A stretch of DNA of 64,000 nt from [Actinomadura] parvosata subsp. kistnae (GCF_900323885.1 NZ_OOHJ01000018.1:1054001-1118000), one strand, 5' to 3'. Positions 1-8,338 are shown, counted from the first letter of the stretch. The notes: generated by a model from the letters alone, not told the origin. A program made the numbers and translations.

Positions 1-1879
1 GGCGGCTGCGGCGGGCGGCGCGGATACGGCTCAGGATGCGGATCGTGCGTTGCGGGCCCGGCTCCCAACCGGATTCGATCAAGGCGTTCGCCACGTGTTG
101 CAGGAGGTCGGCGATCTGGCCGGGGATGACGTCTCGGCGGACGGCGATCACGCGCCACCCACGCTGGCGCAGCTCCTCACGGCGGTCCGCGTCGTGCTGC
201 TGGTCGGCGGGTGACGTGTGGTGCTCCTGGCCGTCGTACTCCACGGCGACCTTGAACTCCTCCCAGCCCAGGTCCAGGTAGGCGAACCGGTCATCGCCCA
301 GGTCCACCCTGATCTGAGTGGTGGGTCTGGGGAGGCCCCCATCGGTCAGGATGACTCTGAGCCAGCTCTCCCGCGGAGAGGCCGCGCCGCGGTCGGCGAG
401 ACTGAGAGTTTCCCGGAGGCTCCAGGTGTTGAGCGGACGGTGCCACAACGCCTCCAGGTCCACGCCCCGGCGGGCGAACTGGTCGAGGGCTGCCACGGCC
501 TCCATCCGCGGCAGCCAGCGGGCGCAGTCGAGGGCCGTGCGGTCCATGGTGGTGAGACGGACGCCCTGGTGCTCGGTGATGTCCTCTTCGGGGAGAGATG
601 CCGGATAGGTGACGCAGCCCGGGATCGCGAGGTGACTCGGGGCGATCAGCTCCACCGGCCACTCCTCCTCCGGTGTGGAGAGCGTTTTGACGCCCCAGAT
701 GTGGGCCGCCGTCTGACGGCAGGCGACGGCCTCCGGCGCTGCCCGGGTCGCCCTGCGGGCGCGCTTCAGGAGGGAGAGCGATGGTGAGCGGGTGTCGGTA
801 GCGGAGTGCGGGTCGAAGGTCGAGCGGGCGTTGGTCGCTGGGCGCCCGTCAGAGGCCGAGCGCCCGTCAGAGGCCGAGTACGGGTTGGAGGTCGAGCGCG
901 TGTTGGAGGCCGAGTGAGTGATCGGGGTCAAGGCTGGGATCAAGGCCGAGGTCGAGCTCGAAGGTGCCGATGTTGCGGCTGGTGACGCCGGCGAGGCGGC
1001 AGGCGCGCCCGACGACGAAGGATGGGACGGCGAGTCCGGCGACGGCTGTGACGGCGAGGGCGGCCGAGGCTGGGACTGCGCGGATGAACGCGGGCGCGCC
1101 GGAGGCGTCGGCGGCGCGGCGGCGGACGTGCCCGACGGCGAAGGCTGGGATGACCGGGACGGCGAAGGCTGGGGCTGCGCGAACGGGCGCGAGGATGCCT
1201 GAGGCGGCGGCGCGGGCGCCGGAAGCGGAGACGGCGGCGAGGCGGCAGACGTGCCCCGCAGCGACGGCCGGGACGGCGAGGGCGGCGAAGGCGGCGAAGG
1301 CGAGGTCGGCGGAGGCTGGGACTGCGCGAATGGACGCGAGGATGCCTGAGGCGGCGGCGCGGGCGCCGGAAGCACAGGCGGCGGCGAGGCAGCGGACGCG
1401 CCCGCCAGCGACGGCGAAGGCTGCGAGGGCTGCGAGGGCTGCGAGGGCTGCGAGGGCTGCGAGGGCTGCGAGGGCTGCGAGGGCTGCGAGGGCTGCGAGG
1501 GCTGCGACGGCCCGAACGAACACGAGCGTGCCGACGGCGACGGCGACGGTGCCGGAAGCGGTGGCGTCAGCGGAGAGGTGACAGGCGTGCCCGGCAGCGA
1601 CGGCCGGGACAGCGAGGGCGGCGAAGGCGTCGACAGCGAGGGCGGCGAAGGCGTCGACAGCGAGGGCAGCGGAGGCGGCGACAGCGAGGGCGGCGGAGGC
1701 TGGGGCTGCGCGGACGAACGCGAGCGCGCCGGAAGCGGAGGCGGGGGCGCCACTGGCGAGGTGATCGGCGTGCCCCGCGGCAGAGCCTGGGGTGACGGCG
1801 GTGTCGGAGGCGAGGGCCGGGGTGTCGGAGGCGAGGGCCGGGGTGTCGGAGGCGAGGGCGAGGGTGTTGGTGAGGTCAT
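1..1879 (-). CDS. Pro/Ser-rich N-terminal region joined to an AbiEi-like/DUF559 endonuclease-fold protein (partial, runs off left edge)
   Basis: One minus-strand frame runs from an ATG at 1879 to the window edge without a stop (626 codons). Residues 1 to about 360 are low-complexity Pro/Ser/Ala/Thr, including ten tandem QPS units. From about residue 365 the protein becomes ordinary: LLKRARRATRAAPEAVACR, then TTMDRTALDCARWLP, which is typical of the actinobacterial AbiEi-like domain. A DUF559 (Vsr-like, PD-(D/E)XK fold) end follows, with AVEYDGQEHH near residue 545 and RREELRQRGWRVIAV just after. Family knowledge suggests a nuclease-like protein of unknown target. The usual N-terminal winged-helix of these proteins is not seen; the repeat region sits in its place. 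There is no strong ribosome site before 1879, so the true start may lie further in. The coding call is firm for 1 to about 775 and weaker for the repeat part. Confidence 0.7.
   Translation of the reverse strand, partial: MTSPTPSPSPPTPRPSPPTPRPSPPTPPSPQALPRGTPITSPVAPPPPLPARSRSSAQPQPPPPSLSPPPLPSLSTPSPPSLSTPSPPSLSRPSLPGTPVTSPLTPPLPAPSPSPSARSCSFGPSQPSQPSQPSQPSQPSQPSQPSQPSQPSQPSPSLAGASAASPPPVLPAPAPPPQASSRPFAQSQPPPTSPSPPSPPSPSRPSLRGTSAASPPSPLPAPAPPPQASSRPFAQPQPSPSRSSQPSPSGTSAAAPPTPPARPRSSAQSQPRPPSPSQPSPDSPSHPSSSGAPAASPASPAATSAPSSSTSALIPALTPITHSASNTRSTSNPYSASDGRSASDGRPATNARSTFDPHSATDTRSPSLSLLKRARRATRAAPEAVACRQTAAHIWGVKTLSTPEEEWPVELIAPSHLAIPGCVTYPASLPEEDITEHQGVRLTTMDRTALDCARWLPRMEAVAALDQFARRGVDLEALWHRPLNTWSLRETLSLADRGAASPRESWLRVILTDGGLPRPTTQIRVDLGDDRFAYLDLGWEEFKVAVEYDGQEHHTSPADQQHDADRREELRQRGWRVIAVRRDVIPGQIADLLQHVANALIESGWEPGPQRTIRILSRIRAARRSR
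1176..1415. repeat. Imperfect 147-bp direct repeat inside the Pro/Ser-rich coding region
   Basis: The stretch starting at 1176 (TGCGCGAACGGGCGCGAGG...) recurs at 1323 with few changes over about 90 bases. The 147-bp offset is also a multiple of three. This fits expansion of the low-complexity N-terminal region by duplication. Confidence 0.7.
1419..1508. repeat. 9-bp tandem repeat, ten copies
   Basis: The unit GGCTGCGAG is repeated ten times, the last copy ending in C. Read in the minus-strand gene it encodes Gln-Pro-Ser units. The period is a multiple of three, so copy-number change would not break the frame. Confidence 0.9.
1801..1863. repeat. 21-bp tandem repeat, three copies
   Basis: The unit GTGTCGGAGGCGAGGGCCGG plus G occurs at 1801, 1822 and 1843 (last copy diverged at its end). 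It encodes Pro/Ser/Arg-rich units near the start of the minus-strand gene. Confidence 0.85.
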
Positions 1880-2015
1880 GGTGGGAGGGTGCCTCAGCCA
1901 GGCCCAGCGGGCGGGCGCCGAACGCGGTTCTGTGGATGAGGGAGCTTGTCCACAGACGAATGAGATGGCGCCCGCATGGTTCGGCTCCGGTTTTGCGCTC
2001 CGCGCTGAGCCGGCT

Positions 2016-2203
2016 GCTCCGAAGGCGTGCCCTCCCTTAGGGATGCTCCGAAGGCGACGCCTCCAAAGGGATGCACCGAAGGCGTGCAGTCCTTAGAGAT
2101 GCTCCGAAGGGCGTGCCCTCCTTGGAGGCGTTCCCTCCCTTGGAGATGCTCCGAGGGCGTCCCCTCCGAAGGGATGCTCCGAAGAGCGTGTCATTCCCGA
2201 GGG
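2016..2203. repeat. Six-copy, about 28-bp hairpin-forming repeat between two genes
   Basis: Copies of a unit like GCTCCGAAGGCGTGCCCTCC followed by TTAGGGAT begin at 2016, 2045, 2073, 2101, 2148 and 2176. The fourth copy is lengthened by about 19 bases. Within each unit CTCCGAAGG can pair imperfectly with a CCTTNGAG-like arm, giving a row of small hairpins. The block fills most of the gap 1880-2249 between two minus-strand genes. No coding sense is evident. Confidence 0.75.
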
Positions 2204-2249
2204 GAGGGAGTGACGAGAATCACAGGGCGGTGAGCGCTGCCCGGCGAGG

Positions 2250-3341
2250 TCAGGGCCAGGAGCTGTCGTCGTGGGGGTCGCCGCCGTCCGTGAGGAGCCG
2301 CAGGTCGGCCTCCACCATCATGGCCACCAGTTCGTCGAACGACACCCGGGGCTCCCAGCCGAGCTGCGCCCGCGCCTTCTTCGGGTCGGCGCACAGCAGG
2401 TCGACCTCGGCGGGGCGGTGGAGGGTCTGGTCGGTGACGACGTACTGCTCCCAGTCCAGGCCGGCGGCGTCGAAGGCGGCCTGGACCAGTTCCCTGACCG
2501 ACTTCATGCGGCCGGTGCCGATGACGTAGTCCTCGGGCTTGTCGGCCTGCAGCATCAGGTGCATGGCCTGGACGTAGTCGCCGGCGTAGCCCCAGTCGCG
2601 GCGGGCCTCCAGGTTGCCGAGTCGCAGCTCGGTGGCCAGGCCGAGCTTGATGCGGGCCACCCCGAGCGAGACCTTCCTGGTGACGAACTCGGCGCCGCGC
2701 CGCGGCGACTCGTGGTTGAACAGGATGCCGGACACGGCGAACATGCCGTACGACTCGCGGTAGTTCTGGGTGAGGAAGTGCCCGTACGCCTTGGCGACCC
2801 CGTACGGGGAGCGCGGGTGGAAGGCGGTGCGCTCGTTCTGGGGGGTTTCGGTGACCTGGCCGAACATCTCGGAGGAGGAAGCCTGATAAAAGCGGATTTG
2901 TCCCCCACCGCCCCCAGCAGAGCCCCCAGCGCCCCCAGCGCCCCCACCGCCGCCGGCAGAGGCCCCAGCGCCGCCGCGCGACACGCCCGAGCACACCCGG
3001 ATCGCCTCCAGCATGCGCAGCACGCCCATCCCGGTCACCTCGGCGGTGAGCTCGGCCTGCTCCCACGACATGGGCACGAACGAGATCGCTCCGAGGTTGT
3101 ACACCTCGTCCGGCTGCACCCGTTCGACGGCGGAGATCAGCGAACCCTGGTCGAGGAGATCACCGCGCACCACGCGGACGTCGGCGAGGAGCTTGCGCAT
3201 GCGCGACACGCGCGGGTTCGCCTGTCCCCGGGCCAGCCCCCAGACCTCGTACCCCTGCTGGAGCAGGTGCTCCGCCAGGTAGGAACCGTCCTGGCCGGTG
3301 ATGCCGGTGATCAGAGCGCGCCTGGCCAAGGGGTCCTCCAA
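2250..3341 (-). CDS. gmd: GDP-mannose 4,6-dehydratase-like SDR with Gly-rich insertion
   Basis: Extended short-chain dehydrogenase of 363 residues. The enzyme class converts GDP-D-mannose to GDP-4-keto-6-deoxymannose, the precursor of deoxyhexoses on glycans or secondary metabolites. The NADP-binding GxxGxxG is at residues 13-19 (GITGQDG); the active-site region is ASSSEMFG at about 154-161 with YxxxK at Tyr180/Lys184; NHESPRRG is typical of the family. Residues about 119-148 are almost only Gly, Ala and Ser, inserted before the strand leading to the catalytic Ser; family members do not normally have this. The gene is divergent from the glycosyltransferase gene at 3581, so it may supply a nucleotide sugar for that cluster. 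Sugar specificity is inferred from family similarity. Confidence 0.88.
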   Translation of the reverse strand: MEDPLARRALITGITGQDGSYLAEHLLQQGYEVWGLARGQANPRVSRMRKLLADVRVVRGDLLDQGSLISAVERVQPDEVYNLGAISFVPMSWEQAELTAEVTGMGVLRMLEAIRVCSGVSRGGAGASAGGGGGAGGAGGSAGGGGGQIRFYQASSSEMFGQVTETPQNERTAFHPRSPYGVAKAYGHFLTQNYRESYGMFAVSGILFNHESPRRGAEFVTRKVSLGVARIKLGLATELRLGNLEARRDWGYAGDYVQAMHLMLQADKPEDYVIGTGRMKSVRELVQAAFDAAGLDWEQYVVTDQTLHRPAEVDLLCADPKKARAQLGWEPRVSFDELVAMMVEADLRLLTDGGDPHDDSSWP

Positions 3342-3580
3342 CTATCGCCTGCCCTGTCCCTTTGAGACGGGAATGTACAGCTAAGCACCTCACAAGGACA
3401 TCAGGCGACATAGAACACGTTCCACCGAACCACGCTCGGTTACAGCAATGTCGCAGTTCGCACGCCCTGCAACGGTCATTGTGAACAATTCCAGCCGACC
3501 TACCGAATGGTAGCCTTCTCGGACTAAGGTCATCTTTCACGGTACACGCCCGGATCCGGGCCCTACCGGCGGAGAAAGGG
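3342..3580. promoter_or_regulatory. Divergent intergenic region between gmd and the glycosyltransferase operon
   Basis: About 240 bases separate two outward-reading genes, so both promoters should lie here. The stretch is AT-richer than its surroundings. GGAGAAAGGG lies directly before the GTG at 3581 and serves as the ribosome site. I cannot name specific -35/-10 boxes with confidence. Confidence 0.4.
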
Positions 3581-4831
3581 GTGTCCGTGCGGGAGCGAAC
3601 GCTGCGGATCGCGCTTCTGTCCTACCGCAGCAAGCCCACCTGTGGCGGTCAGGGGGTCTACCTCCGCCATCTGAGCCGGGAGCTGGTCGCCCTGGGGCAC
3701 CACGTGGAGGTGTTCTCCGGCCAGCCGTATCCCGAGCTGGACGAGGGCGTCATCCTCCGGAAGGTGCCCAGCCTCGACCTCTACCGCGACGAAGACCCGT
3801 TCAGAACGCCCAAGCTGCACGAATACCGCGACTGGATCGACTGGCTGGAAGTCGGCACCATGTGGACGGCCGGCTTCCCCGAGCCGCTGACGTTCACGCT
3901 GCGCGCCTACCGCGAGCTGAAGAAGCGCGTCGGCGACTTCGACGTCGTGCAGGACAACCAGACCCTCGGGTACGGCCTGCTCGGCATCCAGAAGCTGTTC
4001 CCCGTGGTCGGTACCATCCACCACCCGATCAGCGTCGACCGGCGCATCGAGCTGGAGGCCGCCGAGGGCGCCAAGAAGCTGACCATGCGCCGCTGGTACG
4101 GCTTCGTGAAGATGCAGTCGCGCGTGGCGCCCCGGCTGAGCCCGATCCTGACCGTCAGCGAGTCGTCGCTGGCCGACATCCACCGCGACTTCAACGTCCC
4201 CCAGGCGAACATGCGCCTGATCCCGCTCGGCGTCGACACCCGTTACTTCCACCCGCGCCCGGACAAGCCGAAGCGCAGGGGCTCGATCGTGGCGGTGGCC
4301 AGCGCCGACTCCCCCATGAAGGGCGTCGCGACGCTGCTGCGCGCGGTGGCGAAGCTGGCCACCGAGCGCGACGTGAACCTCACCGTCGTCAGCAAGCCCA
4401 CCCCGGGCGGCCCCACCGAGCAGCTCGTGCAGGAGCTGTCGCTGCAGGACCGGGTGCGGTTCGTGCACGGCATCTCCGACGACGAGCTGGGCGAGCTGAT
4501 CGCCACCTCGGAGATCTCGGTCGTGCCGTCCCTGTACGAGGGCTTCTCGCTGCCCGCCGTCGAGCACATGGCGTGCGGCACGCCGCTGGTCGCCAGCCGT
4601 ACGGGCGCGCTGCCCGAGGTGGTCGGCGACGCGGCCGTCCAGGTGCCGCCGGGCGACCCGGAGGAGCTGGCCGCGGTGCTGCGCCGCCTGCACGACTCGC
4701 CCGAGGAGCGCGAGCGGGTGGGCAAGGCCGGATACGACCGGGTCATGGAGCGCTACACCTGGCACGTCGTGGCCAAGCGGACCGTCGAGGCGTACCACGA
4801 GGCCATCGAGAACCACAAGAGGAGAGTCTGA
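3581..4831 (+). CDS. Glycosyltransferase family 4 protein
   Basis: A 416-residue GT-B fold protein. The N-terminal half has the acceptor-side loop CGGQGVYLRHLSREL near residues 21-35. The C-terminal half carries the nucleotide-sugar site with the E-x7-E signature in YEGFSLPAVEHMACGTPLVAS, characteristic of GT4 retaining enzymes. GTG start chosen because GGAGAAAGGG abuts it. It is followed three bases later by a methyltransferase and then a cyclase-fold protein, which fits one transcript. Likely role: transfer of a sugar from a nucleotide donor, possibly made with the divergent gmd product, onto a lipid or small-molecule acceptor. Donor and acceptor cannot be read from the sequence. Confidence 0.9.
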   Translation: MSVRERTLRIALLSYRSKPTCGGQGVYLRHLSRELVALGHHVEVFSGQPYPELDEGVILRKVPSLDLYRDEDPFRTPKLHEYRDWIDWLEVGTMWTAGFPEPLTFTLRAYRELKKRVGDFDVVQDNQTLGYGLLGIQKLFPVVGTIHHPISVDRRIELEAAEGAKKLTMRRWYGFVKMQSRVAPRLSPILTVSESSLADIHRDFNVPQANMRLIPLGVDTRYFHPRPDKPKRRGSIVAVASADSPMKGVATLLRAVAKLATERDVNLTVVSKPTPGGPTEQLVQELSLQDRVRFVHGISDDELGELIATSEISVVPSLYEGFSLPAVEHMACGTPLVASRTGALPEVVGDAAVQVPPGDPEELAAVLRRLHDSPEERERVGKAGYDRVMERYTWHVVAKRTVEAYHEAIENHKRRV

Positions 4832-4834
4832 CCA

Positions 4835-5545
4835 GTGCTGACGGTGGACTTCGCCCGGCTGCCGGTGGGCCCGGGCGTGCGCGTGCTCGACCTGGGCTGC
4901 GGCGGCGGCAGGCACGCCTTCGAGGCGCTGCGCCGGGGGGCCGACGTGGTCGCGTTCGACATGGACCAGTCGGAGCTGGACACCGTGGCGAACATGTTCA
5001 CGGCCATGGACAAGGCGGGCGAGGTGCCCGACGGCGCCACCGGCGAGACGGTCCAGGGCACCGCGCTGGACATGCCGTTCGAGGACGGCAGCTTCGACCG
5101 CGTCATCGCGGCGGAGGTGCTGGAGCACATCCCCGACGACATGGCGGCCATGCGTGAGATCTTCCGCGTGCTGAAGCCGGGCGGCACGGCGGCCGTGACC
5201 GTGCCGGCCTTCCTGCCCGAGCGCATCTGCTGGGCGCTGGACGAGGACTACCACACCGCTCCCGGCGGCCACGTCCGCATCTACACGCTGGCGGAGCTGT
5301 CGGCCAAGCTGAAGTCCACCGGCTTCGAGATCGGGCCGCACCACCACGCTCACGGCCTGCACGCGCCCTACTGGTGGATCAAGTGCGCGGTCGGCGTCAA
5401 CAACGACGACCACCCGCTCGCCAAGGCGTACCACGAGCTGCTGGTCTGGGACATCATAAAGCGGCCCGCCGCCACCAGGATCGCCGAGGCCGTGCTCAAC
5501 CCGATCATCGGCAAGAGCGTGGTCCTGTACGTCAAGAAGCCATGA
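4835..5545 (+). CDS. Class I SAM-dependent methyltransferase
   Basis: A 236-residue Rossmann-type methyltransferase of the Methyltransf_11 type. Motif I is VLDLGCGGGRHAFEALRRGA near residues 18-37, the acidic ribose-binding residue lies in VVAFDMDQ, and EVLEHIPDD is the post-motif typical of the family. GTG start 3 bases after the glycosyltransferase stop, with AGGAGAG upstream inside the preceding gene's end. The stop overlaps the ATG of the next gene (ATGA at 5542), indicating translational coupling. Substrate unknown; context suggests a glycosylated lipid or polyketide-like product. Confidence 0.9.
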   Translation: MLTVDFARLPVGPGVRVLDLGCGGGRHAFEALRRGADVVAFDMDQSELDTVANMFTAMDKAGEVPDGATGETVQGTALDMPFEDGSFDRVIAAEVLEHIPDDMAAMREIFRVLKPGGTAAVTVPAFLPERICWALDEDYHTAPGGHVRIYTLAELSAKLKSTGFEIGPHHHAHGLHAPYWWIKCAVGVNNDDHPLAKAYHELLVWDIIKRPAATRIAEAVLNPIIGKSVVLYVKKP

Positions 5546-6585
5546 TCTCCCGCGAGGAGGTCGTCCGCACGGCCGAGAGCATCGCCGCGATCCAGCAGGA
5601 CGACGGCGGCGTGCCCTGGCCGGAGGGCCACGTGGACGCGTGGAACCACGTCGAGTGCCTGATGGCGATGTCCGTGGCGGGTCTCGACGAGCCGGTGCGC
5701 CGCGGCTACGCCTGGCTGGCCCGCCACCAGCGCCCCGACGGCTCCTGGCCGAGCAAGATCGTCGACGGCGTGCCGTCGGAGTCGAACGGCGAGACGAACC
5801 ACGCCGCCTACCTCGCCGTCGGCGTCTGGCACCACCACCTCGTCACCGGCGACCGGCGCTTCACCGAGGAGAGCTGGCCGATGGTCAAGGCCGCGCTCGA
5901 CTACGTGGCGGGGCTGCAGACCGAGCGCGGCGAGATCGTCTGGGAGCGCGACGCGCACGGCACGGCCTCCACGTACGCGCTGCTGACCGGCTGCTCCTCC
6001 ATCCACCAGGGGCTGCGCTGCGGCGTGCTGCTGGCCGAGCACCTGGGCGACCCGCAGCCCCACTGGGAGCTGGCCGCCGACCGGCTGGCGCACGTGCTCG
6101 CGGCCCACCCCGAGGCGTTCGCCGACAAGAGCCGCTACTCCATGGACTGGTACTACCCGGTGCTGGGCGGCGCGGTGCGCGGGCGGCAGGCGTTCGAGCT
6201 GCTGGAACGCGAGTGGGCCACGTTCGTGGTGCCGGGGCTGGGCATCCGGTGCGTCTCCGACCAGCCGTGGGTGACGGGGGCCGAGACGTGCGAGCTGGTG
6301 CTGGCGCTCGACGCGCTCGGCGACGGTGAGCGGGCCCGTACGCTCTTCGCCGACATGCAGCACCTGCGGCACGACGACGGCTCGTACTGGACGGGCTGGC
6401 AGTTCGCCAACCGCAAGCACTTCCCGCACGAGCGCTCCGGCTACACCGCCGCCGCGGTCGTCCTGGCGGCCGACGCGCTGCTCGGGCTCTCGCCGGGGGC
6501 CGGGCTGTTCCGCGACATCGTCGGGACGGCCGTGTTCGACCCGGAGGTGTGCGGCTGCGCCGCCGTACGGACGGAAGGGCTCTAA
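5542..6585 (+). CDS. Prenyltransferase/squalene-cyclase-fold (alpha/alpha barrel) protein
   Basis: The reading frame is open further upstream, but the real start is the ATG at 5542, overlapping the methyltransferase stop by four bases. The 347-residue product has repeated Gly-Gly/Asp-Gly-Ser turns (QDDGGVPW, RPDGSWPS, DDGSYWTG) spaced as in prenyltransferase/squalene-oxidase repeats, which build an alpha/alpha toroid. I do not see the DXDD motif of class II terpene cyclases, so catalysis as a cyclase is not supported. Third gene of the GT4-methyltransferase-toroid operon, followed by a hairpin terminator at 6610. Function within the cluster is unknown. Confidence 0.75.
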   Translation: MISREEVVRTAESIAAIQQDDGGVPWPEGHVDAWNHVECLMAMSVAGLDEPVRRGYAWLARHQRPDGSWPSKIVDGVPSESNGETNHAAYLAVGVWHHHLVTGDRRFTEESWPMVKAALDYVAGLQTERGEIVWERDAHGTASTYALLTGCSSIHQGLRCGVLLAEHLGDPQPHWELAADRLAHVLAAHPEAFADKSRYSMDWYYPVLGGAVRGRQAFELLEREWATFVVPGLGIRCVSDQPWVTGAETCELVLALDALGDGERARTLFADMQHLRHDDGSYWTGWQFANRKHFPHERSGYTAAAVVLAADALLGLSPGAGLFRDIVGTAVFDPEVCGCAAVRTEGL

Positions 6586-6609
6586 AAGCAGCGGAAGGGC
6601 TCTGAGGCG

Positions 6610-6631
6610 CCCGCACAACCGCTTTTGCGGG
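6610..6631 (+). terminator. Hairpin terminator after the GT4 operon
   Basis: CCCGCA pairs with TGCGGG around a ten-base loop, followed by TTCTTT. It lies 25 bases after the stop of the toroid-protein gene. Confidence 0.65.
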
Positions 6632-6723
6632 TTCTTTGCCCGCGACGTCCGGTGCGCCGCCGATGCGCCGCTCAGCGGGCTTACTAGCTTCTGAGTGACG
6701 TACGAGGCGTCTTCGGGGGAAGC

Positions 6724-7719
6724 GTGGGCGACACGGGCACACCAGCGTTCTTGGACCAGGCCGGGACCGAGCCGACACTCTCGGAGATCAAGGGGCTGCG
6801 GCGGCTGCTCGCCAAGGACCCGGAGGAGTCGGACCTGAGCCGGCGCAGGTTCCGGCACCGGAGCGGCACCGCACCGACGGTCTTCACGGCCTCCGAGCGT
6901 TCGTACGTGTTCGGCTACAACGCGGTGATGTCACGAGAAGCCGAGAAGATCGAGGAGCTGCGGGAGGACCAGCGCCCCTTCGCCTACGAGGGGGCCGCGG
7001 CGGCCTGCACGGTCCTCGACCTGCTCACCCTGACCCGGGGCCGGCGCCTTCACGAGCTACTGGCCGGCCCCGCTCAGCATCACCGCCACGCCGCCTACCT
7101 GGGCGCCGGCCGCGGCTACGCGTTGCTGCGGCTGCGCCCGGCGCAGGGCGCGCGCCGGGCGCATCCGCTGCTGCGGTGGCTGGCCGTGGACGGGTTCGGC
7201 TTCCAGTGGAGCCTGGCCAGGGCCGACCGCATGGTGGGCGAGCGGACGATGCCGGACCTGCTGACGCGGGCGCACTGCGCGGTGTTCGACCAGGGGCTGG
7301 GGCGGCTGCTGTGGTACCACGAGGGCGGCGCGCCCGACGACGTCTCGGCCCGGATCGGGGCCTATCCGATCCCGCGGCGGGCCGACCTGTGGAGCGGGGT
7401 GGGGTTCGCGGCGGCGTACACGGGCGGGGCGGAGTCCGAGGAGTTGTGGTGGCTGACCGAGCGCGCCGGGGCGGACGGGTTCCGCGCGTACCTGGCGCAG
7501 GGGTGCGCGTTCGCGGTGGCGGCGCGGCTGCGTTCGGGAGCGCCGCCGGAGCACGTGGCGCGGGCGGCGGCGATCCTGGCGGGGACGGATCCCGAGGAGG
7601 CGGCGTCGTGGACGGACCGGGCGCTGATCGCGCTCGGCCACGAGGCGCACACGCATGAGGACTTCCGGAGCTGGCAGTCGCAGATCCGCCGCTCCTGGAC
7701 GCGCCGCCACCACTACTGA
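6724..7719 (+). CDS. DUF1702 family protein
   Basis: A 331-residue protein matching the DUF1702 pattern I know from polyketide/enediyne-type clusters: RPFAYEGAAAACTVLDLLT, YLGAGRGYALLRL, WLAVDGFGFQWSL, FDQGLGRLLWY and RRADLWSGVGFAAAY in the usual order and spacing. GTG start with GGGGGAAGC just upstream. Soluble, no signal peptide or membrane segment. Biochemical role not established for the family. It follows the glycosyltransferase operon on the same strand but is separated by a terminator and 138 bases, so it probably has its own promoter. The 3' end overlaps the end of the convergent TetR gene by a few bases. Confidence 0.8.
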   Translation: MGDTGTPAFLDQAGTEPTLSEIKGLRRLLAKDPEESDLSRRRFRHRSGTAPTVFTASERSYVFGYNAVMSREAEKIEELREDQRPFAYEGAAAACTVLDLLTLTRGRRLHELLAGPAQHHRHAAYLGAGRGYALLRLRPAQGARRAHPLLRWLAVDGFGFQWSLARADRMVGERTMPDLLTRAHCAVFDQGLGRLLWYHEGGAPDDVSARIGAYPIPRRADLWSGVGFAAAYTGGAESEELWWLTERAGADGFRAYLAQGCAFAVAARLRSGAPPEHVARAAAILAGTDPEEAASWTDRALIALGHEAHTHEDFRSWQSQIRRSWTRRHHY

Positions 7720-8330
7720 GCGCCCAGCCTGACGGGCGGCGGCAGCGGCTCCCGCACGGGGTCGGCGCGGAACGACTGGATCATCAGGGCGGCGAAGCGC
7801 CGCGACGCCGCCACCCGGGTCTCGGGTGAGGAGGCGCGGATGCCCTCGTTCGCCATGAGCGCCACGACGACGTCCTCCAGGACGAGGTCGGGCCGCAGCC
7901 CGCCGGCCTCCTTGGCGTCGCGCAGGAGCCGCGCGAACATGCGCATCGTCCGGTCGCGGTCGGCGGCGAGGTAGGGCAGCCGCGTGGTGAACGTGCGCGA
8001 CAGCCCCCGGTCGAGGGCGTGGGCCTCCATCAGCTTCTCGATCACCAGGCGGAACCCGCGCCACGGGTCGGGGTCGGCCAGCCCCTCCTCGACGATCGCG
8101 GAGCACAGGGCCAGCGGCTCGGCGAAGGCGGCTTCCAGCAGCGCCTCCTTGGCCGGGAAGTGCCGGTAGACGGTGGCCGGGCCGACCTGCGCCCGCCGGG
8201 CGATCTCCCTGATCGGCACGTCGAGGCCCTCGGCGGCGAACGCGGCGCGGGCGACCGCGAGGATGCGCGCCCGGTTGTCCCGCGCGTCCGAGCGCAGCCT
8301 TTCCCTCACTTCGGCGGTCACCTCTCTCAC
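7713..8330 (-). CDS. TetR family transcriptional regulator
   Basis: The frame is open from an ATG at 8372, but that ATG lies inside the divergent gene's start. The GTG at 8330 gives a product of 205 residues beginning VREVTAEVRERLRSDARDN and is preferred. The N-terminal HTH is classical TetR: ILAVARAAFAAEGLDVPIREIARRAQVGPATVYRHFPAKEALLEAAF. The C-terminal ligand domain is of the Streptomyces type seen beside oxidoreductases. Divergent from the oxidoreductase at 8371 with only about 40 bases between, holding inverted repeats, so it most likely represses that gene and itself. Ligand unknown. Confidence 0.9.
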   Translation of the reverse strand: MREVTAEVRERLRSDARDNRARILAVARAAFAAEGLDVPIREIARRAQVGPATVYRHFPAKEALLEAAFAEPLALCSAIVEEGLADPDPWRGFRLVIEKLMEAHALDRGLSRTFTTRLPYLAADRDRTMRMFARLLRDAKEAGGLRPDLVLEDVVVALMANEGIRASSPETRVAASRRFAALMIQSFRADPVREPLPPPVRLGAQ

Positions 8331-8338
8331 TTTAGGCA

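Noticed and set aside
867..1523. Ala-rich minus-strand frame (VAALAALAAL...) as a gene
   Set aside because: It is an alternate frame of the QPS-encoding repeat. The overlapping frame that runs from 1879 to the left edge leads into a clear DUF559 protein; this one leads nowhere.
2016..2203. CRISPR array
   Set aside because: Units are contiguous and imperfect with no unique spacers and no cas genes nearby.
3563..5434. Long minus-strand frame opposite the glycosyltransferase and methyltransferase
   Set aside because: Mirror frame of two well-recognised genes, His/Arg/Val-rich, no family features.
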